From Ceratodon purpureus (Eukaryota > Streptophyta > Bryopsida > Pseudoditrichales > Ditrichaceae), in assembly GCA_014871385.1 (NCBI GenBank), contig CM026425.1, positions 14,265,668-14,329,667 of the forward strand: a stretch of 64,000 nt of DNA, given 5' to 3'. Shown here one piece after another: positions 12,814 to 22,137 of the stretch. Every line of letters starts with the position of its first letter. The stretch's first letter is position 1. The position numbers and the translations under genes were made by a program. Under the pieces are notes generated by a model. That model ran no database searches, had not been told where the DNA came from, and saw only the letters and a program-made list of their open reading frames with translations.

Positions 12814-14091
12814 CTAAGGCGGCGGAGCGAGCACCCTGCTGATCCCCTGAATCGAGATATGCCCATCGACATAGATATCGTGATCAAATATATGCGCCGC
12901 TTCCTCTCCATCCCCAAACTTCACGGTCCCGTCCGACTCCGACGCCACAAGCTTGTGCGGGTGCCGAAGCGTGCTATACGACTGCTTCCCGAGCCGCTTC
13001 ACGGCGTTATACATGCTCTCCTCAGTCTGATACTCCGACAGAAAGTGGTAGTACAACAACGGCTCCAACGGCGAGTTCAGCTGCTCCATCGTCAGCATCT
13101 GCATCGCCTGGTCGTTCGGCGCCAGGATCGTCAGCTTGTACCCCATCCTCGCCAGCTTCCCGAGCTCCATCCCCAACGTCGTCGCGTTCACTAGCAGCTC
13201 CGCCATGTCATTGTAACCCCCATAGTTCGTCAACGCAGTCACAAACTGCAGCGTCTCGTCCTCATCATCCCAGCTAAAATCTGCCGTCCCAGGCCCCGGC
13301 GCCGGCGCAATGGACGGTCCTAGGGATGGGCCAGGGGACGACGGCGCCATCACCGGCGGCGCAACAGTCACAGCTTTCAGCAACGCCTTCGGAATCACAG
13401 GCGGAGCCCGCTCCAACATATACCGCGACTTCGACGCCGCACTAGCACTCGACCTCCTCTTACTCCGCTTCGGCGACCCATGCGGCTTCACACTCGCCCT
13501 CCCATCACGCTTCCACTCCTCAAACGCCAATGCAACGCCAGGCGGCACCATGAACCCATCGACCCCATGAACAACACCATCCTTTCTCACGATCGAGTTC
13601 GGCGAGAACACTCGCGCCGTCTCCACATACCGCTTCAACCCATAGCTCTGCAACGCGATCACATCACCCGCACACAACGTCCCCACAGTCCTATTCTTAA
13701 AATCCGCCCCCTCAATCCTCCCCGGAATCACATGATACCGCAACACGCTCCGCAGCGCATCCTCATGCCCGGGCTGCATCAGAAACCGCCGCAACTCCGC
13801 GTCCACCTGCTGCTCCAGGAAACTATTCTTCGGCGCGAATATTGTAATAGCGCCGCGGCGCACAACCTCCCGCTCGAGCTCCTCCAGCATATCCACCTTG
13901 TCTAGGTACAACACGAGCTCCGAGTACTGCGAGTCGAGGAGCGCCTGCAGGATGCTCCCCATCCCGAGCCGAACCTCCCGTAGTCCGATCATGCCCTTGG
14001 AGTGGTCGTGAACTGGCCGCATGCCGTGCACTGGGGTGCTAGTGAGCGCCACCGTGAGGAGCGCCAGCCCCATCCGCCATCGCCAGTCCAT
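12814..14091 (-). CDS. Fasciclin-like arabinogalactan-type protein with two FAS1 domains
   Basis: This is an intronless gene of 425 codons. I chose the ATG at 14091, the first ATG of the frame, because it puts a hydrophobic signal peptide at the start (residues about 1-23, core 'GLALLTVALTSTPVHG'), so the protein is secreted. FAS1 domain 1 spans about residues 43-185 with 'AITIFAPKNSF' and 'YHVIPG'. Residues about 243-269 are rich in AP, SP and GP, a possible arabinogalactan attachment stretch. FAS1 domain 2 spans about 280-423 with 'LTILAPNDQAM', 'YYHFLSEYQTEESMYNAVKR' and 'IYVDGHISIQGI'. NRT (133) and NAT (302) are possible N-glycosylation sites. The tail (IQGISRVLAPPP) is not hydrophobic enough for a GPI signal. 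The second domain resembles the Arabidopsis FLA15-18 group. Likely role: cell wall or surface adhesion. Codon third positions are strikingly GC-rich compared with neighbours. Confidence 0.9.
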   Translation of the reverse strand: MDWRWRMGLALLTVALTSTPVHGMRPVHDHSKGMIGLREVRLGMGSILQALLDSQYSELVLYLDKVDMLEELEREVVRRGAITIFAPKNSFLEQQVDAELRRFLMQPGHEDALRSVLRYHVIPGRIEGADFKNRTVGTLCAGDVIALQSYGLKRYVETARVFSPNSIVRKDGVVHGVDGFMVPPGVALAFEEWKRDGRASVKPHGSPKRSKRRSSASAASKSRYMLERAPPVIPKALLKAVTVAPPVMAPSSPGPSLGPSIAPAPGPGTADFSWDDEDETLQFVTALTNYGGYNDMAELLVNATTLGMELGKLARMGYKLTILAPNDQAMQMLTMEQLNSPLEPLLYYHFLSEYQTEESMYNAVKRLGKQSYSTLRHPHKLVASESDGTVKFGDGEEAAHIFDHDIYVDGHISIQGISRVLAPPP

Positions 14092-15388
14092 CGCGTGCGA
14101 GGCGATCAATGTCGATGATCGATGTCGATGATGCTCGGGGACTGCAGGTTGGGTGAGATGGTGGTTTTGGTAGCTTGCAATGGGGCAACATACAGGCGCA
14201 GCGGCGTTGACAGGCAGGGAAGTAAGTGTGTCAGATGGTGGGCCCGGTGGCTGATTGATTATTGGGGCCCTTTGGGAGGGAGGGAGGGGGCTATGGAGTG
14301 GGGGTTCAATGAGGGTTGGATGTGTTGGAGGAGGTTTTGGGGTAGTGGGGTCTGCAAATCATTCACCTACTTCATTTCTCTTTCTGTGAGTGTGAGGGCT
14401 GCTGTAGGTGCTGCTTGCTCTCTTATTTTGGTGGAGCTTTTGGGGAGCTTTAAGGAAGGGAGGGGGATGGGGATGGGGATGGGGAGTGGAGCTAGGCATG
14501 GTTTTGAGTGTTGAGGGTTTTGGGGTGGGTTTTGATAATATGGGCCACACCAAAAACCCAAGCAGCTTCAGTCACCAGAAACATCAGCTTCTAGATAATC
14601 TCTGGAGTTATTAGGTTGGGATTTCAGTTGGCTGGAGCTATTGGAGTGGCTGGAAGGAGTGGGTAGCTAGCCTTGCCACTAAGTTAGCAGCAGCTACAGC
14701 CAAGTGAAAACCTAGCCCAATATTTCTGGAGATTAAGTAGGATTGACGTTTTTGAATATGGCATTGGTGGAAGTGTGAGTGTGATGGGGTAGATGGTGAT
14801 GGATGTGGATTAATTGATGTGTCATAGCGGTGTTTTTTGATTATTGGAAATGAACGGATAGATGGAACAATTATGGTAGTTTTTGGCGACTATTTTTTAT
14901 TAATGTGAGTTGTAAATTGTAGGAAAGTTGATGTAGTAAAAAAGTTGATACATCTTAGGTAGTTAAAGTGAAAATAAAAAAAAAACAAACTTTTATGGAT
15001 GGTACTATTGAAACTTTATAGGTTTGAAAGGAATAAGTCTACTATCTTGATTTGTTCAATACATAATATGTTCTATGTGTATTCTACATATATTTTGGTA
15101 CCATGGTGATACAATGTGATGAAATTTTCTTATTGTGAATAATATTAGTAAAAAAAATTTATAAGGTAAAGACAATAATATGAAAGAAGTCAGAGTATAT
15201 TTCAATACTAATGTGTCATTTTGAATATTTAAATTGTAAACTATTTATATAATTTCATAACCCCACTATTAAGTACAACTGCACATTTGTCAAATGATTC
15301 TATAAATGATAAACAATAGTGAATAATTATTTTCAATAACAAACCTATGATCCATATATCAAATCAAACAATGCTTGAAAACCAATCC
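14092..15388. other. Upstream region of the fasciclin-like gene and AT-rich spacer
   Basis: The part nearest the gene (14092-14700) is G-rich on the plus strand with 'ggggatggggatgggg' repeats around 14464-14490. This is the likely 5' UTR/promoter zone on the minus strand, where it reads C/T-rich. From about 14750 to 15388 the sequence is AT-rich with no coding signal. It ends at the TTAA that borders the piggyBac element. Confidence 0.45.
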
Positions 15389-15408
15389 TTAACCTCTAAA
15401 CGCCTAAA

Positions 15409-15425
15409 CGACCAAAAACTGGTCG
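15409..15425. repeat. Subterminal palindrome in the piggyBac left end
   Basis: CGACCA, a 5-base loop, then TGGTCG, five bases inside the left terminal repeat. Subterminal repeats often bind transposase, so this is a candidate binding site; no matching copy was found near the right end. Confidence 0.4.
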
Positions 15426-15599
15426 ATTTCATTCTTTGACCGTTCGCAGCCGTCATTCAGTTGACAGTTTTTCATCCGGGTAATTTTTTTTGGAATCTGG
15501 ATGGTTTAAATTATCGAACTAACTTTGTTTCACATGAAAATTCTACAATGGTGATTTTTGAGAGCTCTCCAAAGTGAAAATGATCAATACCGCGCACTC

Positions 15600-17190
15600 A
15601 CATTTTTCAATCTTGAGTTGAGGAAGTGTGGGTGGGCAGTTGAGTTGGAAGTGAAAAAACAGTGTTTGGGGAAAAATTTTGAATATGCCCGGGAAGAGGG
15701 GCATTCAGATGGGGGCAGCAGGGCATTGTGGGGGAAAAGTGACGGAGGCAGAAAAGGCAAAGCCATGTAGACTGCCATGTTGGCAAAAGGGAAAAATCCC
15801 TCCAAAATGAATCACCACATGGCACAAGCACATTCAAACTAATAAAATTCAAAACAAGAGCCTTGAGGGGGCTAGAGAGGGGCTGCAACTAGAAGAGCAT
15901 TCAAGGGCAAGCAGTAATGTAGAGGAAGAGGGAGATTTCCCATAGCCACCAAATCAAATTGCAATCAAAGAACCCAAGACTAGGATTCTAAGAAGTGGAG
16001 GCTCCAAGAGGGATTTCTCTGACACTAACAATTGCAAGCCACTAAAGAGAGCCGTCAATGCAAGAGTTGCCAACAAGTGCACAAATATGTATACAATGCA
16101 AGGAAGTTCACACAAAATGATCATTGATTCCAGAAATTGAGAGATTGAGGAGGAGGCTCCATCAAATTCTTTACATTGTTGCCAGTCACTCAGTCACTGA
16201 TACAGATTCGAGGTCGGAGCGTTGAGAGCATCTGAGGAAGTTTGGAGAGGCGGCAGTGGGACGAGGGAGGCAGCGTGTGCAGCTTCAGTGGAGTGAAGCT
16301 CAGCTCTTGAGCGGGGAGGCTTTGTGAACGGCGGTGAGGCTGTGAGGTGCGGCAAGGGGAGAGGGGTGTGCTGAGAGTAGGGGGAACAGACTGAGAGACA
16401 GTGAGCTGGGGTGAGTGATTCGGTGGAGGGGGAGAGTGAACGGGGTGAAGAAGAGGGAGAGGAACTGAAGGGGGGGGGGTTAGATTCTCAAGAAAGAAAG
16501 AAAAAAAAAATGTGAGTACAGAGAGAAGGGCGGATCGGGGACAGAGGACTGACCAGCTCGGAGAGAAAAGGGTGAGGTATCTGCGAGAGTAGACAGCAGT
16601 AGAGAAAGTTAGCATAAACCAAAAAACAATAAAAAAAAAGGGAGAGAAGGAGAGTAAGGATCCGGGTGCAGGGTGAGGGGGAAGAGGGGAGCTCAAGGAA
16701 TTGTGTGCGTGGAACAGCAAGAATAGGTGTGGTAACCAAAAAAAAAAGAAAAAGAGAGGGGTCGGGATTATACCTGAGAGAAAGTGCAGCTTCAGTGGGA
16801 TGATCTGCGGCTAGAGAGGACACGGAGAGGCTGGTGAGGAAATCCCGAAGAAAAAATCGCAGCAGGCTCGGGGAGGGGTGGCTCTGTGGAGATCTGCAGG
16901 CAGACAGGAGGTGATAGCACCGAGCTGAGAGGACCGGGGAAGAGCAAAAGAAAAGCCGGTGAGCAAAAAACCAGTGAGAGGGGTGGGAGGTGGGCCGGGA
17001 GAGAGAGAGCTGTGAGGTGAGCGGGGACGGGGTGGGGAGTGACCAGGTGAGAGAGAGAGAGTAAGCAAGGAGAGAGAGAGAGAGAGAGAGTGGATCAAAC
17101 CTGCGATGTGGGATAAGAGTGATCGGTGAGAGCTTGTAGCCGGATTTGTTAGCGTGTTGGGTGGGTCGGCACAGATCTGCAAGCGCAGAG
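15600..17190 (+). other. G/A-rich 5' region of the piggyBac element with (GA)n
   Basis: About 1.6 kb is strongly purine-rich on the plus strand, with a GA run at about 17068-17092 and others nearby. The long Pro/Ser/Leu-rich open frames on the opposite strand (16190-17293) follow from this composition and have no domain. It probably carries the transposase promoter and leader. Confidence 0.5.
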
Positions 17191-17200
17191 AGCACAACAC

Positions 17201-18019
17201 ATGGATGCAACGACCGCCTCTTCGCGGTATACTTTCCCTACTCCACCACCACCACCAGAAGACTTGAGAGAGCATCTTGTAGCGATTCAGCACTGGTTAC
17301 AACATGAGCAGCAAGCCAATGAATACCAAATCGCAGTAGTGTGTGGGCTTTTTGACGAAAATTACCTCAGGAGGCTTCCAGGATTTGCTGGGGAGCAGTG
17401 GGGCAGAATCCAAGACAGCAATCGTGGACTGCGATACGCATTTCGCCGCTGGGTTGCCTACATCTTGAGGTGGGGAGAGCGCAGGGAAGAGGGGAGGGAA
17501 GACGGGTTCCCTGACTGGCTGAATCAATTGCTCCGTGGACACATCTGGCCAGATCCAGTGGATACAAATGTTGGATGGAATAGAGGCGTCGGAGGGTGGA
17601 ATCGCCCAAGATTTGTCCGGGCATGGACCCTCAATGGGGGTCGGGGACATCCACAACCCAACCGGGACAACCTCGAAGAGGAAGGAGAGAGATCCGCGGG
17701 GCGAATTGGGCGGGCAGGTCGAAGGGGGCGGAGGGGAAGGGGCCGGGGTCAGCGTGCAGGTCACGTGGCAGGGAGAGAGCTCGGAGACCGCGGAGGTGAG
17801 GGCGCAGAAGATCCAGCGAACGAGCGAGCAGGTGGGCAGCAGGCTGAGCGGGGAGCTCCGGGCGCTGCCAACAGGCGGCGACCTCGGCGTGAGAGGTCAC
17901 CAACTGATCAGCAGGGAGGGGCCCTCGGCGAGGAGCAGCGGGCAGTCCGCGCGTGGCAGGGATCTCCAGCCTCAAATGGAGAGCAGGGAGGATGGAACAG
18001 CCCCCGCGGGGGCGCGTAG
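17201..18019 (+). CDS. Overlapping first open frame of the piggyBac element, unknown function
   Basis: It starts at the first ATG after the purine-rich leader and runs 272 codons in a different frame from the transposase, overlapping it from 17568. Residues 1-130 look like an ordinary folded, helical protein: a 'PTPPPPPEDL' lead-in, then 'EHLVAIQHWLQHEQQANEYQ', 'YAFRRWVAYILRWGERR' and 'DGFPDWLNQLLRGHIW'. The remainder is Arg/Gly/Glu-rich and may just reflect the GC-rich DNA. I recognise no family. It may be an accessory protein of the element, or a 5' exon spliced to the transposase frame. A strong donor (CAG|GTAAGT at 18027-18035) lies just after its stop, so the splice would have to use another donor. 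Confidence 0.5.
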   Translation: MDATTASSRYTFPTPPPPPEDLREHLVAIQHWLQHEQQANEYQIAVVCGLFDENYLRRLPGFAGEQWGRIQDSNRGLRYAFRRWVAYILRWGERREEGREDGFPDWLNQLLRGHIWPDPVDTNVGWNRGVGGWNRPRFVRAWTLNGGRGHPQPNRDNLEEEGERSAGRIGRAGRRGRRGRGRGQRAGHVAGRELGDRGGEGAEDPANERAGGQQAERGAPGAANRRRPRRERSPTDQQGGALGEEQRAVRAWQGSPASNGEQGGWNSPRGGA

Positions 18020-20684
18020 CCCGCGGCAGGTAAGTTGCCGACCTCCTCTCCCGCACCTGCAGCCACAAAACATCAGGCACGGGTTACATTTCAACAAAAT
18101 CCACAAGGAAATTCACACTTCCAGCGAAGAGGATGCAAGCGAGCAAGATTCGGATATGGACGAGGGATGCGAGGATGAGGGGGGGAAGATGAGGTATGGA
18201 GATGGGGGGGGGCTCTTAGTTACCTTGACGGGGAGGGGGCGGGGAAGAGGGAGGGGAGCGCATCTCGGTGGAGCCGGTAGAGCAGAGGGGGTGGAAGTCC
18301 GAGGGCGAGGGAGAGGGCGCGGGAGAGGGCGGGGGAGAGGAAGAGCCGCGCCTGCGGAGGAGGGAGATGGCATAGCGAGGGAGGGTCGACGGGGAGGAGA
18401 AGGACCTGCGGCTGTTGCTGCAGAGGAACAGAGAGAGAGTCAGGTGGAGCGGGGGAGAGGGAGAGGGAGAGGGAGAGGGGGAACGCGAGGGAGAGGAAGA
18501 GGGGCAGAGAGCTCAGGAGGAGATGGGGATTTGAGAAGTGGGGGGGGAGAGAATGCGAGCGGTGAGGGAAGGGACTTGAGAGGTAGGGCGGGGTCAGGAG
18601 AGATTCCGAGAGAGGAGAGGATTGAGGTGGTCGGAGAAGTGGGGATTCAGGTAGGCGGGGAGATTGCAGTGGAGGGGGAGATGGTAGGGAGTGATGAGAG
18701 AGGGCGAGGGAGAGGGAGGGGAAGAGGGAGGGGAAGAGGGAGGGGAAGAGGGAGGGCGCGGGGGAGAGCTGCACAGGACGAGGAGCTCAGCGCGGGAGGA
18801 GGATCAGCGGCGCGCCGCGGCAGGGGAGCTGGGTCGAGAGGCGGGAGGACGGGTCGAGGCAGGGGAGTGGTACAGAGCGTTGTGCAGGACCATGAATTGG
18901 GTGGGGCCAGCGGGGACGCCACCGAGGAGGGACAACCAAGCACCTCAAATCGAGGAAGGGGAAGGGGTCGGGGTGGTACAGGGCGGGGTCGGGGTGGTAC
19001 AGGGCGGGGTCGGGGTGGTACAGGGCGGGGTCGGGGTGGTACAGGGCGGGGTCGGGGTGGGGCAGGGCGTGGAAGGGGAGAAGGGGCCCCCAAGAAGCCC
19101 AAAAAAATAGTTCCTGGATCCATTGAAGACTTGTTTCGTGAAGAAACTTGGACTGTAGAAATGGAGAATTACAGTCATGAAACGGCTGATTTTACAGGAC
19201 CAACACCAGGGGTGAAGGTGGAATTTGACAAAGTTCCCTCACCTCTAGGACTATTCCATAGATTCTTCCCTGTTTCCACTTTGATGAAGATTGTGAGAGA
19301 GACAAATAGATATGCATTAGAAGTGGTCAAGGAAGATGGAAGCACTAGAGGGGGACCTAGATGGAGTGAGGTGAGTGTGAGAGATTTGGAGGGATATTTA
19401 TCCATTCGAATGTTCATGTCCCTAAAAAAATTGCCAAATCTCCGGCTTTATTGGTCAAGAGACCAAGTTCTTTATCATTGTCCAATCATTTCATCCATGA
19501 TGTCAAGGGACCGGTTTGAATCAATCACCAGGTGTTTGCATTTGACCACGGACTCTAGTAGGGAGGGAGATAAGAGTGATCCATCGTATGACAAGATATG
19601 GAAAGTGAGGTGGCTCGCAGATTCGGTGAGGGATGCATGTGGGACATTATGGAATCCCAATGTTGCCCTCACAGTGGATGAAACCATGATCAGGTACAAG
19701 GGCAAGTATTGTCCTATAAGGCAATACATGCCCAAAAAACCCACAAAGTTTGGAGTGAAAGTGTGGGTTTTGGCAGATTCCAAATCAAAGTTTGTTTTCA
19801 ACTTTGATGTGTACTGTGGGGCAAGCACAAAATACGGGGAGAAGACTAAAGGTGGTGGGAAGGGAGCTGGAAAACAAGGGGGTGATGTGGTAAAACACTT
19901 GCTCAAGGATCTACATCACAGGGGCCATCTAGTTGTTGTGGACAACTTTTTCAGTAGCATTCCCTTGTTCACCGACCTTTTAGATGTGGGGATTTTTGCA
20001 ACAGGAACCGTGAGGGCGGATCGGAAGGGGCTTCCACCTTGTTTGACAAACAAGGTGGAGAATGCAAAACATGACCAAGGGTGGTTTGACTTTCGATTTC
20101 ATGAGAGTGGCAGGGTGTGCTGTTTGGTGTGGATGGATAAAAAGCCCGTGTTGCTTTTATCCACCCATGCTTTGCCATTGAGTCCATTGGAGAGGCCATT
20201 GTATGTGTGGCGGTTGGTAGGTGGAAAGAAGAAAAGAATACCTACAACTCCTATCCATTTGGAATACACGAAGGAGATGAGGGGGGTCGATGTAGCTGAC
20301 CAACTGCGGGGGGCATATTCCTTACTTTCCAAGAGCCACAAGTGGTGGCATAGAGTGTTGGATTTTTTGTTGGACACGGCCTTCATCAACTCGTGGATAG
20401 TGCATTCAGAGGTGTCTTACTGGCATGGTGTGGAGCCACTCACACACTTGGATTTTCACTTGCAGCTAGCCAAGGAATTAGGAGCTTGTATGCCGGGCCC
20501 CCGATTATGCATTTCCACCACGACGCCATTGGAGCCCCTACCCCATGGCTCTCTGACATCAAGCAAGCGGCGGCTTTGTTGTGTTTGTGGGGTGCGCACC
20601 AACAAAACATGCCCTGGATGTGCGGGCCTTTTTATTTGTGATGGTGAATGCTACTTTTCGATTCATCGTGCTCATCGAAGGTGA
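17568..20684 (+). CDS. piggyBac transposase (DDE_Tnp_1_7) with RGG-rich N-terminal region
   Basis: One uninterrupted frame of about 1038 codons from the first in-frame ATG (17568). Residues about 200-520 are low complexity, dominated by GRGRGR and GRGGTGR, followed by a basic 'PKKPKK' nuclear-signal-like stretch (about 19090). The transposase core begins near 19100. The catalytic aspartates sit in 'LTVDETMIRYKGK' (about 19675), 'LVVVDNFFSS' (about 19935) and 'MRGVDVADQLRGAYS' (about 20280), followed by 'KWWHRVLDFLLDTAFINSW'. The C-terminal cysteine-rich domain (about 20575-20675) reads 'CCVCGVRTNKTCPGC' then 'FICDGECYFSIH', the zinc-binding end that reads the terminal repeats. All hallmark residues are present. 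Known piggyBac transposases are about 550-650 residues, so the core is normal and the extra length is the RGG region. The true start could lie upstream through splicing. Confidence 0.92.
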   Translation: MLDGIEASEGGIAQDLSGHGPSMGVGDIHNPTGTTSKRKERDPRGELGGQVEGGGGEGAGVSVQVTWQGESSETAEVRAQKIQRTSEQVGSRLSGELRALPTGGDLGVRGHQLISREGPSARSSGQSARGRDLQPQMESREDGTAPAGARSPRQVSCRPPLPHLQPQNIRHGLHFNKIHKEIHTSSEEDASEQDSDMDEGCEDEGGKMRYGDGGGLLVTLTGRGRGRGRGAHLGGAGRAEGVEVRGRGRGRGRGRGRGRAAPAEEGDGIAREGRRGGEGPAAVAAEEQRESQVERGRGRGRGRGGTRGRGRGAESSGGDGDLRSGGGENASGEGRDLRGRAGSGEIPREERIEVVGEVGIQVGGEIAVEGEMVGSDERGRGRGRGRGRGRGRGRGRARGRAAQDEELSAGGGSAARRGRGAGSRGGRTGRGRGVVQSVVQDHELGGASGDATEEGQPSTSNRGRGRGRGGTGRGRGGTGRGRGGTGRGRGGTGRGRGGAGRGRGEGAPKKPKKIVPGSIEDLFREETWTVEMENYSHETADFTGPTPGVKVEFDKVPSPLGLFHRFFPVSTLMKIVRETNRYALEVVKEDGSTRGGPRWSEVSVRDLEGYLSIRMFMSLKKLPNLRLYWSRDQVLYHCPIISSMMSRDRFESITRCLHLTTDSSREGDKSDPSYDKIWKVRWLADSVRDACGTLWNPNVALTVDETMIRYKGKYCPIRQYMPKKPTKFGVKVWVLADSKSKFVFNFDVYCGASTKYGEKTKGGGKGAGKQGGDVVKHLLKDLHHRGHLVVVDNFFSSIPLFTDLLDVGIFATGTVRADRKGLPPCLTNKVENAKHDQGWFDFRFHESGRVCCLVWMDKKPVLLLSTHALPLSPLERPLYVWRLVGGKKKRIPTTPIHLEYTKEMRGVDVADQLRGAYSLLSKSHKWWHRVLDFLLDTAFINSWIVHSEVSYWHGVEPLTHLDFHLQLAKELGACMPGPRLCISTTTPLEPLPHGSLTSSKRRLCCVCGVRTNKTCPGCAGLFICDGECYFSIHRAHRR
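18950..19078 (+). repeat. 21-bp tandem repeat encoding GRGRGGT units
   Basis: Inside the transposase frame a 21-bp unit (seven codons, GRGRGGT) repeats about five times nearly perfectly, the last with GGA in place of GGT. Because the unit is a multiple of three it can grow or shrink without breaking the frame. Confidence 0.85.
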
Positions 20685-20840
20685 ATCCTTTCATCCCCTT
20701 GTTTTTTTTAGAGGATCTGAATTTCCAAGCTTATGTGTGGATGCTAGACTTTTATCAACCTTTTTCTTCACTAAAAAAAAATTAACATGTAAAAAAAAAA
20801 TACAAAAAAAAAAACAGAAACAAAAATAACATCAAAGAAG

Positions 20841-21490
20841 TTGCATTCAGGTGAATGGAACGGAGCTGCGAGGGCAGTACAGTCCCTGATACAGCCTGAA
20901 GCTGCGAGGGCGAGGGCAAGGGGCAAGCACAGTGGGGCCGGGGTAAGGGGGGCTGCTGAAAAGCAAGGGCGGGGAGGACTTCACGAGCCGTTGGCACCGT
21001 CGCCAAGGGGACGGGTCGGGCTCAACCACGAGGACCGGTTCACCACTTCGGGAACACACTGCGGGGAGCGGGGAGAGCGCGTGCGCACGGAGCCGGGAGC
21101 GCGGGGCCGGTGAGGGAACGGGAGCGGTACAGAGCGGGAGCTCTGTGGACGGGGAGGGCGGGGACGAAAAGCGCATGGGTGGGGATTTTGGCGCGTTCCA
21201 GGCTGGGCAGCGAGCTGGGCTCCCACGGCGGGGAGCTGGGACACGTGTTGAGTTGGGGCGCAGCAGCCCCAACGGTCCCCAAAGCGCTCTTTTTTGGAGA
21301 GGCCTGACGGGGCAGGGTTGGACCGTAGTGGGCAGGTGAATTGCCAATCCCGGTGGTTCATGGCTTGCGGGGGGGCAGACCCACATGTGCTGCCCTGACC
21401 TCCTCGAAAGGAGGAGCTGTGTCTTCTTGTGGACGCCGAGGTTGTGGGGCAGCACATGTGCTGCACCTCCAAATCGGGCCTCCACAACTT
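20841..21490. other. GC-rich 3' segment of the piggyBac element with palindromes
   Basis: After the transposase stop and an A-rich stretch (20772-20830, which includes possible polyadenylation context) comes about 650 bp of GC-rich DNA without a convincing gene. It includes a perfect 16-bp palindrome GCAGCACATGTGCTGC at 21449-21464, a related 'ccacatgtgctgcc' at 21381-21394 and a small CCTCC/GGAGG hairpin between them. These may be transposase-binding or structural sites. Confidence 0.5.
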
Positions 21491-22060
21491 ACAATTTTGG
21501 TTTGTTTTGTAGCAACTTTGATGCTCTTCTCTTTTCTAATATACTATACTTTCATTGTGATTCATTTGTGTGTGATTCTCATGTGTGTAAGTTGAATTGG
21601 AGCTCACTTTCCAATCTCTCACTGTTTTTAGACTGTAGAGGTGGCCGTGATTGCAAGCTCATTTTCTCCCTATCTACTGTAGATCTTTGAGGGATTCTTT
21701 TTGCAAATGGTTCGCCTATACTTAGACTTTGATTCTTATCCACCAAACCTACCGTGTACATGAATCCCACCCTCCTAGATCCAATTTTCTATTGCTGCCC
21801 TGCTTTGGTCAACTCTCCATTTCGAGATTCAAAGCTCATTTTTGCACTATTCACTCACTTGATTTGCAATCAATCACCACAAGGGTGTTGCACCATGTAT
21901 TCTCTACAGTTTCTATTCCTCACACCACCTAAACTACTCCAAATCACCAACTAATTTGAGCCCAAATGGAGTCTCCACGGCCATGGGTCCCAACTGCAGA
22001 TTTCTCCACGGCTACAGGCACGGGCGTTTGGGGGTTAATCACGCCTTTAAAATTTCATAA

Positions 22061-22137
22061 TAACTCAATTTTACCTTTTCGAGTGATAGTTAATTTTACC
22101 TTTTCAAGTAATAATTCAATTTTACCTTTTCACTCCA
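22061..22137 (+). repeat. Three imperfect tandem units of about 27 bp
   Basis: The motif 'aattttaccttttc' occurs three times with similar linkers just outside the right TTAA of the piggyBac element. It belongs to the flanking DNA, not the element. Confidence 0.7.

Larger units (their letters stand above)
15393..22034 (+). mobile_element. piggyBac-superfamily DNA transposon, apparently full length (about 6.6 kb)
   Basis: A TTAA stands immediately outside each end (15389-15392 and 22035-22038), the hallmark target-site duplication of piggyBac. The left terminal 12 bases (CCTCTAAACGCC, 15393-15404) and the inverted right end (CCCCCAAACGCC, from 22034 inward) match at 10 of 12 positions, and both mismatches are C against T. 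A short palindrome (cgacca..tggtcg, 15409-15425) follows the left end. Inside lie a G/A-rich 5' region, two overlapping open frames (17201-18019 and 17568-20684) and a GC-rich 3' region with palindromes. The 3.1-kb transposase frame has no stop, so the insertion looks young and possibly active. The ends were found by eye; a longer terminal match was not seen. Confidence 0.85.

Noticed and set aside
16190-17293. Long Pro/Ser/Leu-rich open frames on the minus strand
   Set aside because: They mirror a purine-rich leader of the piggyBac element; no domain, no codon pattern of a real protein.
18030-18062. Possible intron from GTAAGT at 18030 to the acceptor at 18062
   Set aside because: At 33 bases it is too short for a plant intron, and the transposase frame is open through it.
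18220-19178. Pro/Leu/Ser-rich minus-strand frames opposite the RGG region
   Set aside because: They are the complement of the GRG repeats and stay open only because of the composition.
20847-21487. Overlapping open frames on both strands in the GC-rich 3' segment
   Set aside because: All frames are open in GC-rich DNA; no family resemblance or conserved motif.
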